Shown: positions 12,557-17,710 of the stretch, one piece after another | Layout of the letters: each line of letters begins with the position of its first letter | How positions within the stretch are numbered: the first letter of the stretch is position 1 | Origin: JBDRAU01 sp043823315 | GTDB lineage: Bacteria; Patescibacteriota; UBA1384; DTJR01 | Assembly: GCA_043823315.1 (NCBI GenBank) | Contig: JBDRAU010000004.1 | Location: 1-17,710, forward strand | Length of the DNA: 17,710 bases | Direction: 5' to 3' | Translations under genes and position numbers: made by a program | The notes under the pieces: generated by a model | Database searches by the model: none | The model's input: only the letters and a program-made list of their open reading frames with translations | Told to the model about the DNA's origin: nothing

Positions 12557-13156
12557 TTATTTATTAGTGGTTATTGTTTGATTCGTTGCTGGTTTAATTT
12601 TGTCATCATCGATTTTCACCTGACCTTTGTCTCTAACAGGGTGAACCTTTATAATCAGGGCGCTGAAGCGGTTTCCCATTCTGGTTGCTCTCTGTTCAAT
12701 TTCGCCCTCCAGCCTTTCTCGAACCTTCTCTATTTGCTCGATCGCTTTTTCGTGATAAATATTTTGTCGCCCCTTCATTTTGACCGTTACCCTAAGCTTG
12801 TAACCCTTGTCTAAAAATTTTCTGCCTTGTTCTACCTTGGTGTCGAAATCATGATCGTCGGTTGTAACTGACAATCGCAATTCTTTTATCTCTCCGGCAT
12901 GCGATGGTTTGTTCTTCTGCTTTTTTTCAAGCTCGTATTTATACTTGCCGTAGTCGAGTATTTTGCAAATCGGGGGATTTGCATTTGGTCCGATTTCAAC
13001 CAAATCTAATTCAACTTCATGCGCTTTCTTAAGAGCATCGCTTAATCCGACCGTACCTAAAGAAGTTCCTTCTTCATCAATTAAGTGAACTTGTGATGAG
13101 CGAATTTGCTGGTTGATGCGCTGATGAGCCGGTTTTCTAACTCTGGGGTAACTTAT
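12557..13156 (-). CDS. infC: Translation initiation factor IF-3, apparent AUA start
   Basis: IF-3 keeps 30S subunits free and checks the start codon and initiator tRNA. An N-terminal domain (RINQQIRSSQVHLIDEEG, then LSDALKKAHEVELDLVEI, NANPPICKILDYGKYKYE) is followed by a linker and the C-terminal domain (IKELRLSVTTDDHDFDTK, GYKLRVTVKMKGRQ). The frame runs unbroken from TGA near 13186-13184, but it contains no ATG, GTG or TTG until TTG 13003, which would remove half of the N-terminal domain. ATA at 13156-13154 gives 199 residues, starts shortly before RINQQI as expected, and has GGAG (13167-13164) at normal SD distance. E. coli infC starts at AUU and IF-3 represses it by rejecting that codon; AUA here could serve the same feedback. 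It lies 17 bases after the preceding gene. Confidence 0.9.
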   Translation of the reverse strand: MSYPRVRKPAHQRINQQIRSSQVHLIDEEGTSLGTVGLSDALKKAHEVELDLVEIGPNANPPICKILDYGKYKYELEKKQKNKPSHAGEIKELRLSVTTDDHDFDTKVEQGRKFLDKGYKLRVTVKMKGRQNIYHEKAIEQIEKVRERLEGEIEQRATRMGNRFSALIIKVHPVRDKGQVKIDDDKIKPATNQTITTNK

Positions 13157-13163
13157 CTCTTCT

Positions 13164-13167
13164 CTCC
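13164..13167 (-). promoter_or_regulatory. SD that decides the infC start
   Basis: GGAG within TTTGGAGAGAAGAG on the minus strand, 7 bases before ATA 13156. It is the only good SD in the region and supports initiation at AUA rather than at the internal TTG 13003. Confidence 0.6.
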
Positions 13168-13173
13168 AAACGT

Positions 13174-13926
13174 TTATTTTACTTCAGAAATTCTATCACG
13201 TTTTGTAATAATATTCAAGGCATTTAATTTTTTGTAAACGTTTATAGGAGTTTTGGCGACTTCTTTTTTGCCAATTTTCACGCTTGCATGGCCGTCTGAA
13301 ATAATTTTTATTATCTTTCCTTTAAAAACACTTCGGTCGGCATAGGTCGATTCTTTGCCGATAAGCCAGTTGAAAGTCGATTTTAAAATTGATCGCTCGC
13401 GTCCGTAGCGCTCAAGCAAAATGTATAAATTGTTTGAAATTTCAAGCCGGTCAATTATCGCCTCGATCTTAAAGCGGTCGATTTCGATCATAAATCTTGT
13501 CGGTTTTTTGCACTCAATTCGGGCGCTTGAGATAAAGTAATGGTCGGGTTCTATCATGCCGACTGTGAATCTTTCCAGCTTGCGATAACGGAGTGTTTCA
13601 AGTGCTTCCTCGAATGTTGGAAAACCCCACCTTTCATATAAAAGGGACTCCGGATTTGTACAGATTATTCCAAGAGCGATGTTTTTTTTCTCGCGAATTC
13701 TAACTATTGCCGTCACGACGCTGTTGATCAGAGTGTCGTCTCCGACGGCGACAATAGTGGTGAAATTTTTTTCAATTGCATCCGAAAGAAGCTCCTCGGC
13801 ATTTCGCGCGGGAGAAATGTGGGCGGACGCAGATAATATTTGATATTCACGGGCAATATCTTTAATCTTCTCGAAATCCGTCCGCTGCTTAGAAGAGCTG
13901 ACCTGATCGAACAAAAAATAGTACAT
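13174..13926 (-). CDS. Divergent diacylglycerol-kinase/LCB5-like protein
   Basis: A 250-residue protein with the outline of the DAGK catalytic (NAD-kinase-like) fold. TTIVAVGDDTLINSVVTAI at 56-74 aligns with the family signature VAVGGDGTLNEVV, but the GGDGT motif reads GDDTL. IALGIICTNPESLLYERWGFP corresponds to the segment that normally reads GTGNDFARSLGIP, also degraded. The C-terminal half is beta-rich, as in the lipid-kinase second domain. The changes in both nucleotide-binding motifs make ordinary kinase activity doubtful, so it may be a non-catalytic or altered-substrate relative. It starts 5 bases after the bactofilin gene and ends 17 bases before infC, so it belongs to that transcript. 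Confidence 0.65.
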   Translation of the reverse strand: MYYFLFDQVSSSKQRTDFEKIKDIAREYQILSASAHISPARNAEELLSDAIEKNFTTIVAVGDDTLINSVVTAIVRIREKKNIALGIICTNPESLLYERWGFPTFEEALETLRYRKLERFTVGMIEPDHYFISSARIECKKPTRFMIEIDRFKIEAIIDRLEISNNLYILLERYGRERSILKSTFNWLIGKESTYADRSVFKGKIIKIISDGHASVKIGKKEVAKTPINVYKKLNALNIITKRDRISEVK

Positions 13927-13931
13927 CGCGC

Positions 13932-14387
13932 TTACTTTTTATCGTCTTCCTCTCCCTCGTTGTCATTTTCTTGTTCGACTTCTTCGTCTTCGCTTTCGTC
14001 TTCTTCAACTTCGGCTTCGAATGTTTCACCATCCTCCAGCGGCTCTCCGGTTTCCTTTTCCGGCATTATACATTTTCCGATAAATGTCGCTCCAGAATGA
14101 ATCAACAGTTCCTTAGTATCGATATTTCCCTTTATAGTTCCTGACGTGTTTAGCTCGATTCTGTCTTTTGCGGTAATAGTTCCGTTGACAAAACCGCTGA
14201 TTATTACCTCTCTTGCCGTGATCGGTCCCTTGACGCGAGCCGATTCCTCAATTACCACTTTCTCTTCGGAAAGCACTTCGCCGTCCACGGTTCCGAAGAT
14301 GTTGATGTCGCTAGCGTCCTTGATGGCTCCAGTCAAGTGAACGCTCGATCCGACAATCGTGCCGACTTGATCTGCTTGTTTCATCAT
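13932..14387 (-). CDS. Bactofilin-family protein with acidic tail
   Basis: A 151-residue protein. Residues about 8-108 form the bactofilin (DUF583) right-handed beta-helix with the repeating hydrophobic pattern, for example GTIVGSSVHLTGAIK, INIFGTVDGEV, VIISGFVNGTI, RIELNTSGTIKGNID. Bactofilins self-assemble into filaments without nucleotide and organise cell shape or surface structures. The last 40 residues are almost entirely Asp and Glu with a final DDKK, an intrinsically disordered tail. Two ATG codons are adjacent: AGGA is 3 bases from the first (14387) and 6 from the second (14384), so the second may be the real start. The gene heads the cluster with the kinase-like gene and infC-rpmI-rplT. 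Confidence 0.9.
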   Translation of the reverse strand: MMKQADQVGTIVGSSVHLTGAIKDASDINIFGTVDGEVLSEEKVVIEESARVKGPITAREVIISGFVNGTITAKDRIELNTSGTIKGNIDTKELLIHSGATFIGKCIMPEKETGEPLEDGETFEAEVEEDESEDEEVEQENDNEGEEDDKK

Positions 14388-14434
14388 GATTCCTTTCTTT
14401 AAATTACTGTTAGTTTGTCTAATTATATTTCGTA

Positions 14435-14463
14435 ATTATACGCATAGAAAAAATGTAGCACAA
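14435..14463 (-). promoter_or_regulatory. Promoter of the bactofilin-infC-rpmI-rplT cluster
   Basis: On the minus strand TTGTGC (14463-14458), 17-base spacer, perfect TATAAT (14440-14435). A second TATAAT at 14427-14422 lies 7 bases closer to the gene. The SD AGGA is just before the paired ATGs. Confidence 0.6.
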
Positions 14464-14504
14464 CCTAAAGTAAAATCAAGAAATATGGCAACATTAGGCA
14501 GGTA

Positions 14505-14533
14505 TTGATAAATGAAAAATTATTGTGTATAAT
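14505..14533 (+). promoter_or_regulatory. uvrA promoter
   Basis: TTGATA (14505-14510), exactly 17 bases, perfect TATAAT (14528-14533). The predicted leader is about 55 bases and AT-rich. No LexA-type palindrome is evident, so SOS control is not supported by the sequence. Confidence 0.65.
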
Positions 14534-14594
14534 CCACCACGACCCACTTTAATATTAAATCGTTTTAAAAAATCTTTAAGAAAATATTATAAAT

Positions 14595-17354
14595 ATGAAG
14601 AATATCAAGGTTGTTGGTGCCAGAACTCACAACCTAAAGAACGTAAATATCGAAATACCCAAAGAGAAAATCTCTGTTATGAGCGGAATTTCCGGTAGCG
14701 GAAAATCGTCGCTTGCTCTTGATACGATTTATGCCGAGGGGCAGAGACGGTATGTCGAGAACCTCTCTTCGTATGCAAGACAGGTCATAGGAGTTATCGA
14801 AAAACCCGATGTAGATTCTATCGAAGGAATTCCACCTGCAATTGCCATAGACCAAAAAAGTATCGTCAGATCACCAAGGTCTACAGTGGGCACTTTGACG
14901 GAATCGTATGATTTTCTGCGTCTTTTGTTTGCCCGATTTGGAACGGTGAAGTGTCCAAAGTGCAAAAAAGAAATTTTTTCAGGAAAGCTCGATGAAATTA
15001 TCTCTTCTGCTATCTTGTCTATCAAACAAAACAAAGGGTTGCTCAAAATCTACGCCACGGTCGTAAAGAACCAAAAAGGGAGCCACAAAAGCGCCCTTGA
15101 AAGATTCGCAAACTCAAAGTTTGAAAAAGTGATAGTTGACGAAAATGAGTATTCGGTCAAGGAACTGTCTTCGGTTAAGCTCGATAAAACTTCACCCCAC
15201 ACGATTGAAGTTCTCGTTTTAGAAAAAGATAATTTTGATATAAAAACGCCTTCTGATGAAAGGGAGGTCCGTCTGAATCTCGAAAAGGCCCTTGAAGTTT
15301 CTGATGATGTCATAAGATGCGAAAGGGGATCGAAAAAGGAAATTTTCTCAAAGCACCCTTATTGCCATAATTGCCAGATATTTTTCCCGAGTTTGCAGCC
15401 GAGACTATTTTCCTTTAATAGTCCCTATGGCGCCTGCCGGCGCTGTCAGGGCTTGGGAGTAGTTAAAGAAGTTCAGCCGGAACTGGTGATTCCTAATACT
15501 AGGTTGACTCTCGACGAGGGCGCGATTCGTCCATGGTCGAGATTAGCAGGGCAAAATGGCTGGTTTACCAAATCGCTCGTTGAACTTGGCAAAAAAGTCA
15601 GCTTTAGACTCGATGTGCCGATTGACAGCCTGTCCGATGAAGCATTGCGAGCAATTCTATACGGCCATGAAGATTTTGAAGGGGTGATCCCAAATTTGGA
15701 GAAGAAATATCTAGAAACCGATTCGGAATATTTACGGGTTGAAATTGAACAGTACATGCACGAGCGCGTTTGCGACAGATGTCAGGGGCAGAGATTAAAC
15801 GAACTTGCATTGTCAGTTTACTTTTTCGATAAGAATATTGCGGAATTATCTCGTGTAGAAGTGCGCGAACTTCACAATTACTTTTCATCGATTAAAGATC
15901 TGCCAAAGGGCTCGGAACAACTTATTTTAGAGTTAAAAAGACGATTAAACAATCTAGTTTTAGTTGGGCTTGAATATCTAACCCTTTCCCGAAGTTCGGA
16001 GAGTTTGTCCGGCGGAGAGGCCCAAAGGATCAGGCTTGGTGTTCAGTTTGATAGTTTCCTAAGCGGCGTGCTGTATGTTCTCGATGAACCAACGATTGGA
16101 CTTCACAGCGCTGATACGCAAAAAATCATAAATTCGTTCAACAAGTTAAAGGAAGAAGGAAACACCGTTTTGATAGTTGAACATGACCGGTCTGTGCTGG
16201 AAGCGGCTGATTTTATTTTCGACATCGGCCCGGGAGCGGGTAAAAATGGAGGGGAGCTGGTTGCGTCAGGTACGCCCGATGAGATTAAAAAGAACTCTAA
16301 ATCTATCACCGGAAAATACTTATCCGGAAAAACAAAAATTTCTTACCCAAAAGTGCGTCGAAAGCCAAGCGGGGAAATCGTAATTAAAGGGATCAATCAT
16401 AATAATTTAGTCGACCTAGACGTGAAATTGCCTTTGGCTCTCTTTATCGCTGTTTGCGGAGTTTCGGGAAGCGGAAAGTCATCCTTGGTTTATGACGTCT
16501 TGGCCAAAGCTTTATCGCGCGAATATCATCGAAGCGAAGACGAGCCGGGCTCATACAAAGAGATGAAGGGTGTTAATAATCTAGATAAGGTAATTAAAAT
16601 CGATCAAACGGCGATTGGCAGAACTCCGCGCTCGAACCTGGCTACCTACACCGGTATGTTTACTCCGATCAGGGAGTTATTTGCCGATACGCAAGAGGCC
16701 CGTCTCAAAGGATTTAATGCCAGCCAGTTTAGCTTTAACTTAAAGGGCGGACGTTGCGAAGTATGTCGCGGCGACGGCATGATAAAAGTCGAGATGTTTT
16801 TTATGCCGGATATATATGTGCCATGCGAAGAGTGCCGCGGACAGCGGTATAATAAGGAAACTCTGGAAATTAGATACAGAGGCAAAACGATCGCTGATGT
16901 TCTGAAATCAAGCGTCGAAGAAGCCAGAAGTTTCTTTGTTGATAGTGAAGAGCTTATAGCGAAACTGTCAATTTTGGAAAAAGTCGGTCTTGGATATTTG
17001 CCGCTAGGGCAAAGCGCAACGACATTATCAGGAGGAGAAGCCCAGAGGATAAAGCTGGCTTCGGAGCTTTCGCGTCCATCAACAGGTAAAACAATTTATA
17101 TTCTAGATGAGCCGACCACCGGACTTCACTTTGAAGATATCAAAAAACTTTTGCAGATCCTGCAAGAACTGGTTGACAGAGGAAATACGGTTCTAATCAT
17201 TGAACACAATCTTGACGTTATAAAAAATGCCGATTGGGTAATTGACATGGGGCCCGGCGGAGGACTAAAGGGCGGAAAGATTATTGCTGAAGGAACTCCC
17301 GAAAAGATCGCTCAAAATAAAAAATCCCTGACGGGGAAATATATAGTTTTCTAG
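14595..17354 (+). CDS. uvrA: UvrABC excinuclease subunit A
   Basis: A 919-residue, full-length UvrA, the damage-recognition ATPase of nucleotide excision repair that loads UvrB. First ATPase: Walker A GISGSGKSSL (31-40), signature LSGGEAQRIRL and Walker B VLDEPTIGLH. Second ATPase: Walker A GVSGSGKSSL (about 622-631), signature LSGGEAQRIKL and Walker B ILDEPTTGLH. Zinc-binding pairs are CPKC (120-123), CHNC (257-260) with CRRC (281-284), CDRC in the middle, and CEVC (721-724) with CEEC (744-747). All motifs are intact. ATG 14595 gives the normal MKNIKVVGARTHNL start; there is no strong SD. uvrB and uvrC are not in the window. The gene diverges from the bactofilin cluster. Confidence 0.98.
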   Translation: MKNIKVVGARTHNLKNVNIEIPKEKISVMSGISGSGKSSLALDTIYAEGQRRYVENLSSYARQVIGVIEKPDVDSIEGIPPAIAIDQKSIVRSPRSTVGTLTESYDFLRLLFARFGTVKCPKCKKEIFSGKLDEIISSAILSIKQNKGLLKIYATVVKNQKGSHKSALERFANSKFEKVIVDENEYSVKELSSVKLDKTSPHTIEVLVLEKDNFDIKTPSDEREVRLNLEKALEVSDDVIRCERGSKKEIFSKHPYCHNCQIFFPSLQPRLFSFNSPYGACRRCQGLGVVKEVQPELVIPNTRLTLDEGAIRPWSRLAGQNGWFTKSLVELGKKVSFRLDVPIDSLSDEALRAILYGHEDFEGVIPNLEKKYLETDSEYLRVEIEQYMHERVCDRCQGQRLNELALSVYFFDKNIAELSRVEVRELHNYFSSIKDLPKGSEQLILELKRRLNNLVLVGLEYLTLSRSSESLSGGEAQRIRLGVQFDSFLSGVLYVLDEPTIGLHSADTQKIINSFNKLKEEGNTVLIVEHDRSVLEAADFIFDIGPGAGKNGGELVASGTPDEIKKNSKSITGKYLSGKTKISYPKVRRKPSGEIVIKGINHNNLVDLDVKLPLALFIAVCGVSGSGKSSLVYDVLAKALSREYHRSEDEPGSYKEMKGVNNLDKVIKIDQTAIGRTPRSNLATYTGMFTPIRELFADTQEARLKGFNASQFSFNLKGGRCEVCRGDGMIKVEMFFMPDIYVPCEECRGQRYNKETLEIRYRGKTIADVLKSSVEEARSFFVDSEELIAKLSILEKVGLGYLPLGQSATTLSGGEAQRIKLASELSRPSTGKTIYILDEPTTGLHFEDIKKLLQILQELVDRGNTVLIIEHNLDVIKNADWVIDMGPGGGLKGGKIIAEGTPEKIAQNKKSLTGKYIVF

Positions 17355-17389
17355 TTTTATCATAGTTCTGTGAAACTTTTCTTTTTTTC
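17353..17389 (+). terminator. Possible uvrA terminator
   Basis: AGTTT (17353-17357) can pair with AAACT (17373-17377), followed by a long T-rich tract to 17388. The stem is only 5 bp and the T tract belongs to the first copy of the repeat, so the repeat may have supplied the terminator. Confidence 0.35.
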
Positions 17390-17483
17390 GAGACTTCGCA
17401 GGTCTACTATGTTTTTTATATTTCAGTGAAGTTGCAATTTCTAAGCGCGCCTGCCGGCAGGCAGGCAGGTTGCGCAGGCTTTT
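17376..17483. repeat. Structured repeat, copy 1, with a 20-base GC-rich palindromic insertion
   Basis: Positions 17376-17449 match copy 2 except for one T in a T run. At 17450-17469 a 20-base stretch starting CCTGCCGGCAGG (a 12-base palindrome) interrupts the repeat, and the common sequence resumes as TTGCGCAGGCTTTT at 17470-17483. The copy can form a stem CTGTGAA (17368-17374)/TTCGCAG (17395-17401). Confidence 0.75.
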
Positions 17484-17498
17484 GAACTCTACGCGAAG

Positions 17499-17585
17499 CT
17501 TTTCTTTTTTCGAGACTTCGCAGGTCTACTATGTTTTTTATATTTCAGTGAAGTTGCAATTTCTAAGCGCGTTGCGCAGGCTTTT
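17499..17585. repeat. Structured repeat, copy 2
   Basis: The uninterrupted form of the repeat, 87 bases. The stem at its left end is GCGAAG (17493-17498)/CTTCGC (17516-17521). The U-G pair of copy 1 is a C-G pair here, so pairing is kept although one base differs. Confidence 0.75.
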
Positions 17586-17693
17586 TGGCATGGTTCCCGA
17601 AGGCGCAAAAAGCCGAGCATGAGTAGTCTCGATCGAGCCGAAGGCTCCCCTTTGGGGCTGGATCGAGAACTACGTCGCTTAGAAATTTGTAAC
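17553..17693. ncRNA. Large branched palindrome, possible structured RNA or repeat element
   Basis: An outer stem joins GTTGCAATTTCTAAGCG (17553-17569) to CGCTTAGAAATTTGTAAC (17676-17693) with one bulge and one G-T pair. Inside are GGCTTTTTG (17579-17587)/CAAAAAGCC (17606-17614) and GTAGTCTCGATC (17623-17634)/GATCGAGAACTAC (17661-17673). The last stem encloses GAGCC-GAA-GGCTC and CCCC-TTT-GGGG hairpins. The result is a multibranched fold of about 140 bases. No known RNA family is recognised. Strand and transcription are unknown. Confidence 0.45.
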
Positions 17694-17710
17694 AAACGTA
17701 TGCCTGACTG

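Noticed and set aside
12557..13003. TTG 13003 as the start of IF-3.
   Set aside because: It would delete the first 51 residues, which clearly encode conserved IF-3 sequence in the same frame.
17376..17585. CRISPR array in the right-end repeats.
   Set aside because: Only two copies, too long (74-87 bases), with unequal internal structure and no cas genes.

Overview
The window looks like a chromosomal segment of a small-genome bacterium, most likely a member of the Patescibacteria (Candidate Phyla Radiation). This is inference. It rests on AT-rich, tightly packed genes, many small membrane proteins of unknown function, a shortened Der GTPase, a compact LspA, a DksA-like protein with a CCCH zinc site, and dispersed palindromic repeats. 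The standard genetic code fits: TAA, TAG and TGA all act as stops.

Layout. Positions 1-500 hold no convincing gene. Positions 504-1796 carry a small cysteine-containing anchored protein, a DedA/VTT-like membrane protein and a small protein with an in-frame amber codon. A minus-strand anchored coiled-coil protein follows (1804-2325), then an Nramp-superfamily transporter (2465-3823) tail to tail with CTP synthase pyrG (3820-5448). A 154-bp element with 17-bp perfect terminal inverted repeats (5610-5763) precedes the GTPase der (5845-6894), which is tail to tail with signal peptidase I lepB (6891-7511). tRNA-Val(CAC) lies at 7571-7645.

Positions about 7718-11220 form an accessory stretch bounded by oppositely oriented copies of a 10-base repeat core. 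It contains a GC-rich, self-contained H-X9-DG prepilin-like unit with its own promoter, SD and terminator that looks foreign. It also holds a membrane protein ending in an FtsK-gamma DNA-binding domain without any motor, a KTSC-domain protein and a NYN-type nuclease.

From 11258 on the window returns to core genes: a dksA/traR-like gene overlapping lspA, tail to tail with a minus-strand cluster read as bactofilin, diacylglycerol-kinase-like protein, infC, rpmI, rplT. infC has no ATG, GTG or TTG at the proper N-terminus and appears to start at AUA behind a good SD. Divergent from the cluster is uvrA (14595-17354). The last 340 bases hold two near-identical structured repeats and a large branched palindrome.

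The core genes serve nucleotide synthesis, ribosome assembly and translation initiation, protein export and lipoprotein processing, cytoskeleton and DNA repair. Points that most deserve a second look are the motor-less FtsK-gamma membrane protein and its KTSC/NYN neighbours, the transferred prepilin unit, the AUA start of infC, Der without its KH domain, the leaderless promoter pattern, and the terminal structured repeats.
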